The notes beneath the pieces are model-generated. The model was not told the origin of the DNA and did not search any database. It saw only the letters and a list, made by a program, of their open reading frames with translations. From an uncultured Clostridium sp. (GTDB taxonomy: Bacteria; Bacillota; Clostridia; Clostridiales; Clostridiaceae): a stretch of 64,000 nt of DNA. The stretch lies in assembly GCA_937927335.1 (NCBI GenBank), contig CALBDU010000004.1:62001-126000 (forward strand). Direction: 5' to 3'. Positions 35,555 through 43,851 of the stretch are shown piece by piece. The position numbers and the translations under genes were made by a program. Every line of letters begins with the position of its first letter. Within the stretch, counting starts at the first letter, position 1.

Positions 35555-37999
35555 TTGGGTAAAAAACTGAAAAAAAGTTTAATTGCAACAACAGCAGCTA
35601 TAGGAGCAAGTATTTACATTCCAACAACTGCGGCTATGGCTGCACCGATAAATTCTGATGGTTGGGTAACTGAAAATGGCAATCAATATTTCTACCGCAA
35701 TGGTTCAAAGGTGAAAAATCAGTGGGTACTGGATGCAAATGGGAAGTGGCGTTTCTTAAGTGCCTTTGACGGTTCTGTGGTTAAGGAGGGATGGGCCAAG
35801 GACTCTACAGGCTGGTGTTATATACGAGATGGTATATGGGTAAATCATGCTACCTGGGCAAAGGATAACACAGGCTGGCAGTTCATTGGAGCAAATGGTT
35901 ATTGGAATTCTTCAGTGGCTGCTCATGCAGAGAATCCAATAGCTACTGCAACTGATGCTGTGGAAAAGGCAGAAGTAAGCAAGCTGGATACAGATGTTGC
36001 TGCTGCTAAAAGTATTATAGCACAGCTTGACGATGCCCTTCCAGAAAAGGCTGAGTTAAGTTTAAGAATCAATGCGGTGGTTACAAAATTCGAGGTAAGC
36101 TCTGTAATAGTGGCGGATTCCAGTCATATTGATGTGTTATTTTCACGAACAGTTGACAAAACTTCTGCTGAAACTACAAGCAATTATAAACTGGGTGATG
36201 ATATAACCATAAGCAAGGCCACTGTGCAAGCTGATGGCAAAACAGTGCGGCTCACCTTGGCAAATGGAGATGCGCTTACAAATAGCGACAATGATGGGTA
36301 CATTGTTAAGATAACCGGTATTAAGGACAGTACAGGCGTTAAGGTAAATGAGTATTATAAGGTTCTTTCATTATATGACAATGTTAAGCCTGAAGTGGAA
36401 TCAGTAGGGATGAAGGATGGGCTACTTCAGATTAAATTCAGTGAACCAATAAAGGGAGCTGATGATTCAACCATAAAGATTACAGATGAAGACGGCGATG
36501 AGGTTGACTTGACTGACAAGGTTGAAATTGATGGTGATGATGCATCAGTCGTTAATATAAGTGGTCTTAGTTCTGATGAAGAGAAGGACTATAGCATATC
36601 CATCAGCAGCAGTATCAAGGACCTGGCAGGCAATAAGCTTACTGCCTATGAGGCAGATTTCACCATAGAAAAGGATAATGAAGACCCTGAGGTGGAATCA
36701 GTTAAAGCCGTAAGTCTTACAACTCTCAAGATAACCTTTAATGAGCCTGTGGAAAATAATTTTGAGGTTTATTTAGACGGAAATTTGGCTGATGTTGATA
36801 TAAAAGCTGTCAGTGGAACCAGCGATAAAGCTTACTATGTTACCTTTTCTGATGAAAAAAGTGATGATGACACCTATAAATTGAAAATCTCAGGCTATAA
36901 AGATCTTGCTTCAAATAGCGGTGATGATTATATGAAATATTTAAAATTTGGAGTAGATTCCCCTGAACTTGAATCTGTAAAAGGAACAATAAAAACCTTC
37001 AATGGTGATAAATATGCAGTGTTTACATATAATCAGGATATTTCTGGTTCTGTGGATAGTTCTGATATCACTGATGTAACCTATATAGATGAAAATGATG
37101 ATGAAGTCGAGTTGGATTCAAATGAGATAGCTGACCTTGCCATATATGACTCATCAGATAATACCTTGGAGGATTATCTTGAGGATAACCAGTTTGCTAT
37201 TGCACTGGATGGCCTTGATACTGGTGATTATACTTTAACTTTACCTGAAGGCTTTGTTGATGTTAATGATGCCAAATCAGATGAAACTGATATCAAATTT
37301 ACTGTTTCAGATGATGCTGGAGAAGATGGGGATGTTTATGTAGATGGCTTTAAAAAAGGTACTACCTACAATACCTATTATGTACACTTCAGTGATGAGG
37401 TTGATTCCTCAGCTCTTGATACCTACAACTATCAGGTGGATGGAGATAATATATTCAGCAAAGCTGTGTTTACATCCTCTGACAAAAATGAGGTTAAGTT
37501 AACAGTTAAGCAGGGAGCTATTGGCAATGGCGATGAAGAGGAATTATCCTCTGACTACAAGCTTACTACCAGCGGAATTACTGATGCAGATGGCAACGAC
37601 ATAGAAGACTTTGATTCCCATGATACCATAGATGAGGATTACTACGGTAAGCATGACGACGATAATTTTGACGGCATAGTAATTTCTGAAACAACAGGAC
37701 CTGCAGTAAAGAAGGTTGCAATGGAGGATCTTGATGAATTTACGGTAACCTTCGATGAAAAAGTGGACAACTATGATGATCTTGATGCAGGGGATTTCCA
37801 GGTAGTGGTAGACGGAGACAGTGTTGATATAGATGATATAGACACAGATGATGGAATAACCTTTACAATTACTCTTGGGGATGACGTTGATGACGATTAT
37901 GAAAAAATCAAGGTGGGAACCTCATCTAAATTTGATGGGGAAGATAAATACGGAAATGATGGTATAACAAACAGCACTAAGACAATTTCCGCCGATTAG
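35555..37999 (+). CDS. S-layer-like surface protein 3
   Basis: The 814-residue third paralogue starts at TTG 35555, directly behind AAGGAGGATG; the frame runs 20 codons further upstream without a site. It has a signal peptide (about 1-30), wall-binding repeats (DGWVTENGNQYFYRNG to GWQFIGANGYWNSS), the helical linker (NPIATATDAVEKAE) and extremely Asp/Glu-rich Ig-like repeats ending DKYGNDGITNSTKTISAD. The acidic composition suggests calcium-dependent folding or assembly, as in many S-layer proteins (inference). It is closest in layout to protein 2 and also lacks the Thr/Ala tail. Confidence 0.8.
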   Translation: MGKKLKKSLIATTAAIGASIYIPTTAAMAAPINSDGWVTENGNQYFYRNGSKVKNQWVLDANGKWRFLSAFDGSVVKEGWAKDSTGWCYIRDGIWVNHATWAKDNTGWQFIGANGYWNSSVAAHAENPIATATDAVEKAEVSKLDTDVAAAKSIIAQLDDALPEKAELSLRINAVVTKFEVSSVIVADSSHIDVLFSRTVDKTSAETTSNYKLGDDITISKATVQADGKTVRLTLANGDALTNSDNDGYIVKITGIKDSTGVKVNEYYKVLSLYDNVKPEVESVGMKDGLLQIKFSEPIKGADDSTIKITDEDGDEVDLTDKVEIDGDDASVVNISGLSSDEEKDYSISISSSIKDLAGNKLTAYEADFTIEKDNEDPEVESVKAVSLTTLKITFNEPVENNFEVYLDGNLADVDIKAVSGTSDKAYYVTFSDEKSDDDTYKLKISGYKDLASNSGDDYMKYLKFGVDSPELESVKGTIKTFNGDKYAVFTYNQDISGSVDSSDITDVTYIDENDDEVELDSNEIADLAIYDSSDNTLEDYLEDNQFAIALDGLDTGDYTLTLPEGFVDVNDAKSDETDIKFTVSDDAGEDGDVYVDGFKKGTTYNTYYVHFSDEVDSSALDTYNYQVDGDNIFSKAVFTSSDKNEVKLTVKQGAIGNGDEEELSSDYKLTTSGITDADGNDIEDFDSHDTIDEDYYGKHDDDNFDGIVISETTGPAVKKVAMEDLDEFTVTFDEKVDNYDDLDAGDFQVVVDGDSVDIDDIDTDDGITFTITLGDDVDDDYEKIKVGTSSKFDGEDKYGNDGITNSTKTISAD

Positions 38000-38024
38000 G
38001 AGTTTATGAAAATTTTATAAAGCT

Positions 38025-38056
38025 AAGGAACCCTTGAAAATAAGGGTTCCTTTTTT
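38025..38056 (+). terminator. Terminator after S-layer-like gene 3
   Basis: AAGGAACCCTT pairs with AAGGGTTCCTT around GAAAAT and continues into a T-run. It separates the S-layer-like genes from the exporter operon. Confidence 0.9.
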
Positions 38057-38074
38057 GCAGGAATTTATGCTGTA

Positions 38075-38103
38075 TTGACTTGAATAGGCAATATCTTTAG
38101 AAT
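38075..38103 (+). promoter_or_regulatory. Promoter of the wall-anchored TolC / MacAB-like operon
   Basis: TTGACT (38075-38080) and TAGAAT (38098-38103) are 17 bases apart, about 45 bases before the ATG at 38149. Confidence 0.75.
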
Positions 38104-38148
38104 GAAATTATATAAATTGTTTGAATTTAAACATAAAGGAGTAAGCTT

Positions 38149-39843
38149 ATGAAAAAAGCAATTAAATTAGCCACAGCTGTGGTCAGTATACTTCTTCCAA
38201 TAGCAGCAGCTCTTCCTGTTTCCGCTGCTGATGGCTGGACTCAATCCGGAAGCAGATGGTATTTTTATAGCAACGGGGGTCCACTTCAAAACTGCTGGGC
38301 CAGGGATTCCAAAGGCTGGACCTTTTTAAGCGCAGTGGATGGTTACTGGGTACAGGAGGGCTGGGCAAAGGATTCAACTGGCTGGTGCTATATTAAGAAC
38401 GGCTATTGGCTTGATCATGCTGCCTGGGTAAGAGATTCCAGCGGCTGGCAGTACATAGGAGCAAATGGATATTGGGATTCATCAGTACCTGTACAAGCCT
38501 CGAACCCAATAGATGCTGCTGAGTCTGCTGTGACCAGAGCAGAAATAACAAGGTTCCCTGAGGATATTCAGTCTGCAGCCCAAAAGGTAAATAGCCTGAA
38601 CAATGAACTATCGGAAAAAGCACCTCTTAAGACAAGGCTGGCTGCATTAAAAATTGTGAAAGAGGATTTCGACAATACCTTTGACTATAGTGACCTTGAG
38701 GATCTCATATTGGATAATAATACTACCATAAAGGCAAATGACAATGCCATAGAAAAGCTTAATCTGAATGTAGACAGCATTATTGATGCAAAGGACGATA
38801 TTGAAGATGCACAGGATAAGATGAAATCCGCCCTTGATGCCATGAAAACTAACTTTAAACCCTATGATCCCCTCACAGGAAGCGACCCAGCAACCACTGC
38901 AATAAATAGCATATATACAAATCTTAATGCTATAAACACCACTAATATTGCAACCATGGAAAGCAGTGTTGATTCTCTGGACGACCAGCTGGAAACTCTG
39001 GACAGGCAAAAGGCTGATATAAGAACTACCATCAGGAAAATGACAGTTCAGTTCCAAATGGTAAACGATCAGCTTGTATCCAGTGCTGAAAATCTCATAT
39101 TGTCATATAAAAACCTGGAGCTGGAGGAGAAAAAGCTTGATGAAAACCTTATAACCATGCAGAGAAGCCTGGATATGACAAAACTATATAAAACCCAGGG
39201 CATGGCTACAGATTCAGATATAAATAAAATACAGCTCAGCATAAATACCATGAATTATAATAAAAATAGTATTGAAAAGCAGAAGGTGAATATTAAAAGA
39301 CAGCTGAATCTTTTGATAGGGGAGTCCTTTGATGACTCTGCTGAAATAGTGTTTAATACTGCTCTGGTGGATAATGTAAGTGTATCCTCCCTTGGTCAGG
39401 AGGATGATATGGATGAAGCAGTTGATAACAGCTATAATTTAAGACTTCAAAGATATGAAATATATTCAGCAAACACTGCCATGGACAGAGCTGATGACGA
39501 TAATGACGGTAATGCCTACAATGCAGCAGAGCTGGATCATGATAATGCTCAACTAAAATATGATGATATGTTAAGGTCGGAAAAGCTGAAGTTTACCCAG
39601 TGCTATGAAGACCTTATGGATAAGCAGGATGCATTAAACCTTGAAAAAGGCAAGCTTGCACAGGAAAAGGACAACCTTGATCAGGCAAAGCTGAAGTTTA
39701 ATCTTGGAATGGTTTCAAAGAAGACTCTTGACGATGCTGAGGCTTCATACCAGCTTCAATATTTAGCTGCGGAAACCGCAAAAGTGAATTTGTACACCCA
39801 GTACAGGAAGTATCAGTGGGTACTTAAGGGCTTATCATCTTAG
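38149..39843 (+). CDS. TolC-like coiled-coil protein with N-terminal choline-binding-type repeats
   Basis: The 564-residue secreted protein has a signal peptide (about 1-26, cleaved after PVSA), four aromatic wall-binding repeats (28-118; GWTFLSAVDGYWVQEGWAKD, GWQYIGANGYWDSS) and the helical linker NPIDAAESAVTRAE. These match the N-terminal module of the S-layer-like proteins. Residues ~180-564 form long coiled coils with the repeat logic of outer membrane efflux (TolC/OEP) proteins: ENLILSYKNLELEEKKLDEN, then DINKIQLSINTMNYNKNSIEKQK, and a second copy with KLKFNLGMVSKKTLDDAEASYQLQ. In Gram-negatives such proteins form the outer exit duct. Here the wall-binding module should hold it in the wall. 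It is followed after 23 bases by a MacA-like gene. Confidence 0.82.
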   Translation: MKKAIKLATAVVSILLPIAAALPVSAADGWTQSGSRWYFYSNGGPLQNCWARDSKGWTFLSAVDGYWVQEGWAKDSTGWCYIKNGYWLDHAAWVRDSSGWQYIGANGYWDSSVPVQASNPIDAAESAVTRAEITRFPEDIQSAAQKVNSLNNELSEKAPLKTRLAALKIVKEDFDNTFDYSDLEDLILDNNTTIKANDNAIEKLNLNVDSIIDAKDDIEDAQDKMKSALDAMKTNFKPYDPLTGSDPATTAINSIYTNLNAINTTNIATMESSVDSLDDQLETLDRQKADIRTTIRKMTVQFQMVNDQLVSSAENLILSYKNLELEEKKLDENLITMQRSLDMTKLYKTQGMATDSDINKIQLSINTMNYNKNSIEKQKVNIKRQLNLLIGESFDDSAEIVFNTALVDNVSVSSLGQEDDMDEAVDNSYNLRLQRYEIYSANTAMDRADDDNDGNAYNAAELDHDNAQLKYDDMLRSEKLKFTQCYEDLMDKQDALNLEKGKLAQEKDNLDQAKLKFNLGMVSKKTLDDAEASYQLQYLAAETAKVNLYTQYRKYQWVLKGLSS

Positions 39844-39866
39844 AATAATTCAAGAGGAGAAATACC

Positions 39867-41198
39867 ATGGGTATATTCAATAAATTAAAAAGTATTATAT
39901 TTAAGTCTAAAAAATCTAAAATTATATCAATAATTATTCTTGTGGTTGTTATTGCGGCAGCTGCGGGAATGTATACCAAAGCCCAGAGTGCAAAAATTAA
40001 AGAGGTTACTGCTGTAAAGGTAACCAAAGGCATATTGACCCAGTCAGTAACCATCACAGGTACTGTAGAAGCAAATGACAGGAACGAAATAGCACTGTCA
40101 CCTGCCTCAAAGGTTGTTCAGGTGCTGGTTAAGGAGGGACAGGCCGTAAAAAAGGGAGATATACTTGTTAAGCTGGATGATGCTGAGTACAAGAACCAGC
40201 TTGAAAAACAGACCTTAAACCTGGCCGGTGCAAATTCAACCTTGAGATACTTAAACAGCAGCGGTACCCAGACTGACAGGTCTGCTTCTGAAAGTGCCAT
40301 GGGACAGGCGGAGATAACTCTTCAAAACGCCAAGGCAAACCTGGATGATGCCAACAAGAAATATGAGCAGAGCAAGGTGCTCTACGACCATGGATATATT
40401 TCAAAAAATGAGCTGGATGCAGCTCAAAAGGCGGTAGCAGACTGTGGCAGTGCTGTATCTGGTGCTGAAATAGCATTATCCAATGCAAGAACCACCTATT
40501 CAAATATTGATGCTTCAACAGGCGAAAAGCTAAATAATCAAAGGAATCAGATTGCCTTAATTCAGGCGGATATAAAATATTTAAACAGCAAAATTGATCA
40601 GTGCAGTCTCAAAGCAAATGTAAGCGGCATTGTTACCAGGCTGGACGCAGTTGAGGGCCAGTATCCCAACACAGGGGACATGGTAATAGTGGATGAGACC
40701 TCTGCCTATGGTGTAAGCCTTGATGTAAGCCAATATGACAGCGTGAAGGTGCAGCCGGGGGATAAAGCAAAAATCAAGATAAAAGGGGTAGACAAGGAGT
40801 ACAACGGCGTTGTTGCAAAGGTTGGCCAGCTGGCAGAAAAAAGCCTTACCTCCTCAGACCAGGATGCAAAGGTTAAAATAAAGGTATCCATATCCGACCC
40901 TGATGAAAACATTAAGGTTGGTTATGAAGCAGATGCCGATATTATACTGGATGAAAAGCAGAATGCCCTTCAAATAAGCTTTGAAGCTGTTCAGGATGAA
41001 AAGAATACAGGGAAAAAGTATGTATATGTAATTGGAACAGGTAATAAAATTGAAAAAAGATATATAGAAACCGGCATGGAAACAGACTATAACATCGAAA
41101 TTAAATCAGGCCTGAAGGAAGGGGAAAAGTGTGTCTCAAATCCTGACAAATCACTGACAGAGGGTGTCACTGTGAAGGAAGCTGGAGGAACTAAATAA
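39867..41198 (+). CDS. MacA/HlyD-type membrane fusion (adaptor) protein
   Basis: The 443-residue protein has a short cytosolic N-terminus, one membrane segment (about 22-38, IISIIILVVVIAAAAGMY), a split lipoyl/barrel-sandwich domain (GTVEANDRNEIALSPASKV...VKEGQAVKKGDILVKLDDAEY and KANVSGIVTRLDAVEGQY), an intervening coiled coil (about 110-235) and a C-terminal beta-barrel with DADIILDEKQNALQISFEAV. Adaptors of this family link an inner membrane transporter to an extracytoplasmic duct. Its stop overlaps the ATP-binding gene start by one base, so it is co-translated with a MacB-like transporter. Confidence 0.9.
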   Translation: MGIFNKLKSIIFKSKKSKIISIIILVVVIAAAAGMYTKAQSAKIKEVTAVKVTKGILTQSVTITGTVEANDRNEIALSPASKVVQVLVKEGQAVKKGDILVKLDDAEYKNQLEKQTLNLAGANSTLRYLNSSGTQTDRSASESAMGQAEITLQNAKANLDDANKKYEQSKVLYDHGYISKNELDAAQKAVADCGSAVSGAEIALSNARTTYSNIDASTGEKLNNQRNQIALIQADIKYLNSKIDQCSLKANVSGIVTRLDAVEGQYPNTGDMVIVDETSAYGVSLDVSQYDSVKVQPGDKAKIKIKGVDKEYNGVVAKVGQLAEKSLTSSDQDAKVKIKVSISDPDENIKVGYEADADIILDEKQNALQISFEAVQDEKNTGKKYVYVIGTGNKIEKRYIETGMETDYNIEIKSGLKEGEKCVSNPDKSLTEGVTVKEAGGTK

Positions 41199-41905
41199 TG
41201 ATTATTAAGGTAGAGGACCTCGTTAAGGTATATGACACAGGCTCCATTTCCCTTAAAGCACTGAAGGGTATCAACCTTGAAGTTCAAGAAAAAGAATTTG
41301 TGGCTGTTATGGGTTCCTCAGGCTCAGGAAAGTCTACTCTTATGAACATATTGGGATGTCTGGACAGGTCCACCTCAGGGAAATACGTTTTGGATGAAAG
41401 GAATATTGAAGAAATGGATGATGACAGCCTGGCCGAAATCAGGAACAAAAAAATCGGCTTTGTATTTCAATCCTTCAATCTGCTGCCTAAGCTTACAGCC
41501 CTGAGAAATGTAGAGGTACCCATGGTTTATGCGAAGGTGCCTCCTTCAGAAAGAACCAGCAGGGCAAAGGAGGCGTTGACCAAGGTAGGTCTTCAGGACA
41601 GGATGCTCCACAAGCCAAATGAGCTTTCCGGAGGCCAGAAGCAGAGGGTAGCCATAGCCAGGTCTCTGGTAAACAACCCTGCCATAATCCTTGCAGACGA
41701 GCCTACGGGTAACCTTGACAGTGCTTCCAGCGATGAGATCATGGGGATATTTCAAAAGCTTAATGACGAGGGAGTTACCATTATAATGGTAACCCATGAG
41801 CCGGATATTGCCCAGTGCGCAAAAAGAAATATTGTTTTTAAGGATGGGAATATAATTTCCGACAAGGTTGTGGAAAACAGAAACATAATAGGGAGGCAGG
41901 AATAA
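41198..41905 (+). CDS. ABC transporter ATP-binding protein, MacB/LolD type
   Basis: The 235-residue nucleotide-binding protein has Walker A GSSGSGKST (39-47), the Q-loop FVFQSFNLLPKLTALRNVEVP, the signature LSGGQ (143-147), Walker B IILADEPTGN and the H-loop MVTHEPD. The NLLPKLTALRNVE region is characteristic of MacB/LolD/FtsE-type ATPases, which drive extracytoplasmic mechanotransmission instead of lipid-bilayer substrate passage. It overlaps both neighbours by one base (TAATG), so adaptor, ATPase and permease are made together. Confidence 0.94.
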   Translation: MIIKVEDLVKVYDTGSISLKALKGINLEVQEKEFVAVMGSSGSGKSTLMNILGCLDRSTSGKYVLDERNIEEMDDDSLAEIRNKKIGFVFQSFNLLPKLTALRNVEVPMVYAKVPPSERTSRAKEALTKVGLQDRMLHKPNELSGGQKQRVAIARSLVNNPAIILADEPTGNLDSASSDEIMGIFQKLNDEGVTIIMVTHEPDIAQCAKRNIVFKDGNIISDKVVENRNIIGRQE

Positions 41906-43107
41906 TGTATATTTTGGAGATCTTTAAATCTGCCTTTCAAAATATAAAGGCCAACAAGCTTCGATCCTTCCTTACCATGCTTGGAATAATAATAGGAATA
42001 TCCTCGGTTATTACCATAGCCTCCATAGGAGGAGCCATAAAGCTTTATATTACAGGTGAGTTTGCGGATATGGGTACTAACGCCATAAACCTGCAGGTGG
42101 ATACCTCCAAGGACATTGGCAAAAGGGATTATTTCACCCTGGAGGATGCCAATCTGGTATTGGAAAGGGTACCCGAGGTTACTGCTGTGGTACCTATGGC
42201 GGAGGGCTATGGCACAGCAGAGGTGGAAAACAAGTCTAAGGTGGCTGATATTGTTGCCTTGAATCAGCATTATATGGAAATATATAAGATGGACCTGCAG
42301 GAGGGAAGATTCTTAAGCGAGCATGATGTGGAAACAGCAAAAAATGTGGTGGTAATTGACGAGGTTACTGCCAAAAAGCTGTTTGGAGGCTCAAGCCACG
42401 CTTTAGGAGAAAAGGTTAAGTTGAATGTAGGGGATCTGTATCTGGATGTAACTGTAATTGGCGTTACTAAAATTCAGGGCATACTTACCTCCTTTGGCGA
42501 CAGTATGCCGGGACAGTTTTACATTCCTATATCCATATATGACCGAATACTGCAGGGTACAAATATTTCATACATGTCCGTACTGGTAAAGGATATTTCC
42601 AAGGCAGACGAAATTAGCAGTAAAATTGTAAGAATCATTGAAAACAAGCATAATAATGAGGATAAATACAGAGCACAAAGGGGCTTTGCAGAAATTGAAA
42701 TGCTGAATAATGTGCTGGATATGCTCACTGTGGCATTAAGTGCAATTGCAGGAATATCCCTGGTGGTAGGCGGCATAGGTGTTATGAATATTATGCTGGT
42801 ATCTGTTACGGAAAGAACCAGGGAAATAGGAATTCTTAAGGCAGTGGGAGCAAAAACCAGCGATATCAGGCTTCAGTTCCTGCTGGAATCAATCATTTTA
42901 TGTCTTATAGGAGGCACCATGGGCATGCTGTTTGGAATATCCCTGTGCAAGGTCCTTGGGGCTGCATTAAATGTAACGGTACCGGTATCTCCGGTGGTAA
43001 TTCTTATAGCTGTTGCCTTTTCCTCAGCTGTGGGTATTTTCTTTGGAATATATCCTGCCAATAAGGCAGCTAAGCTTGACCCAATTGAAGCCTTAAGGCA
43101 TGAATAG
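41905..43107 (+). CDS. MacB/FtsX-type ABC transporter permease
   Basis: The 400-residue permease has an N-terminal membrane helix (about 20-42, within RSFLTMLGIIIGISSVITIASIG), a large extracellular MacB-type domain (about 45-275) and three C-terminal helices with GGIGVMNIMLVSVTERTREIGILKAVGAKTSDI and a final YPANKAAKLDPIEALRHE. This is the MacB half-transporter design without a fused ATPase. With the adjacent adaptor and the wall-anchored TolC-like protein it completes a tripartite set. Substrate (peptide, glycolipid or other) is unknown. Confidence 0.93.
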   Translation: MYILEIFKSAFQNIKANKLRSFLTMLGIIIGISSVITIASIGGAIKLYITGEFADMGTNAINLQVDTSKDIGKRDYFTLEDANLVLERVPEVTAVVPMAEGYGTAEVENKSKVADIVALNQHYMEIYKMDLQEGRFLSEHDVETAKNVVVIDEVTAKKLFGGSSHALGEKVKLNVGDLYLDVTVIGVTKIQGILTSFGDSMPGQFYIPISIYDRILQGTNISYMSVLVKDISKADEISSKIVRIIENKHNNEDKYRAQRGFAEIEMLNNVLDMLTVALSAIAGISLVVGGIGVMNIMLVSVTERTREIGILKAVGAKTSDIRLQFLLESIILCLIGGTMGMLFGISLCKVLGAALNVTVPVSPVVILIAVAFSSAVGIFFGIYPANKAAKLDPIEALRHE

Positions 43108-43147
43108 TATTTTCAAGGAAATCTTAATAAAGTAATGAAAAATTTAG

Positions 43148-43180
43148 GAGAATCGTTAGAAATGGCGGTTCTCTTTTTTT
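43148..43180 (+). terminator. Terminator of the MacAB-like operon
   Basis: GAGAATCG pairs with CGGTTCTC around a ten-base loop and is followed by seven T residues. Confidence 0.88.
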
Positions 43181-43198
43181 ATTGGCTATTTTGTATTG

Positions 43199-43240
43199 TT
43201 GACTTTAGATGAGAATAAATTTATAATGAATCATGGTTCA
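43199..43240 (+). promoter_or_regulatory. Promoter and candidate TetR operator of the second exporter operon
   Basis: TTGACT (43199-43204) and TATAAT (43222-43227) have 17-base spacing. Directly after the -10, TGAATCATGGTTCA (43227-43240) is a near-perfect palindrome (TGAA-YCATGR-TTCA) in the position where a repressor would block initiation. The first gene of the operon encodes a TetR-family protein. Confidence 0.7.
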
Positions 43241-43263
43241 TAAAAATAATAGGGGGAATATAA

Positions 43264-43851
43264 ATGCCGAAAATAATACCGGATACTGAAGGGAAAATAT
43301 TGAGGGCAGCAGAGGAGCTCTTTTCCAAAAGCAGATACCGTGATATAGAAATGAAGGAAATTGCAAAGCAGGCAGGAATAGCAGTAGGGACACTCTACAA
43401 CTATTTCCCAAACAAAAAAGGTTTATTTTATAAGATATTTGAGGAAAGCTGGGATAGCACCTACAGCAGATTGAAGGAGGTTGTACATGCAAAAATGGAT
43501 CCCTTGGAGAAAATAAGAAAATACATGACAATTGCCTATGATGAGATTGAAAAAAAGGGCAGGCTGGGAATTGAAATAGTTCAAAGCAGCCAGATTACAC
43601 CAGATAAGCCGAAAGAGTTTTTCTCAAAGAATGAAATAATACTTATGCTATGCCAGTGTTTGCAGGAGGTAAGGGAAAAATTCGGCTTAAAGCTAGCACA
43701 GGAAATGGATGAGCGCTTTGCAGAAACTGCCGTGCTCATGGTACTAAACAGTATTCTTATCCATCCCTTGGAAAAACAAAAGAATATAGAATTCATTACC
43801 GAAACAATCCGTTGCATCATAACTGAAAACAGAAAGGAAGCGGAAGTTTAA
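43264..43851 (+). CDS. TetR family transcriptional regulator
   Basis: The 195-residue protein has an N-terminal TetR helix-turn-helix (about 10-55: KILRAAEELFSKSRYRDIEMKEIAKQAGIAVGTLYNYFPNKKGLFYKIF) and a helical ligand domain without a recognisable subfamily. It is the first gene of an operon of TolC-like, HlyD-like and ABC-2 permease genes, and its stop overlaps the next start. It most likely represses its own operon and responds to an exported compound. ATG follows AGGGGG. Confidence 0.93.
   Translation: MPKIIPDTEGKILRAAEELFSKSRYRDIEMKEIAKQAGIAVGTLYNYFPNKKGLFYKIFEESWDSTYSRLKEVVHAKMDPLEKIRKYMTIAYDEIEKKGRLGIEIVQSSQITPDKPKEFFSKNEIILMLCQCLQEVREKFGLKLAQEMDERFAETAVLMVLNSILIHPLEKQKNIEFITETIRCIITENRKEAEV

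Noticed and set aside
27002..37999. CWB2 or SLH anchoring of the S-layer-like proteins
   Set aside because: I looked for CWB2 (Cwp) and SLH motifs and found neither. The only repeated N-terminal units are the aromatic CW_binding_1-like type.
41198..41905. The MacB-type ATPase as the missing ATPase of the ABC-2 permease pair
   Set aside because: It overlaps and precedes its own FtsX/MacB permease, is separated from the ABC-2 genes by a terminator and a new promoter, and its sequence is of the LolD/MacB class and not the DrrA/YbhF class.
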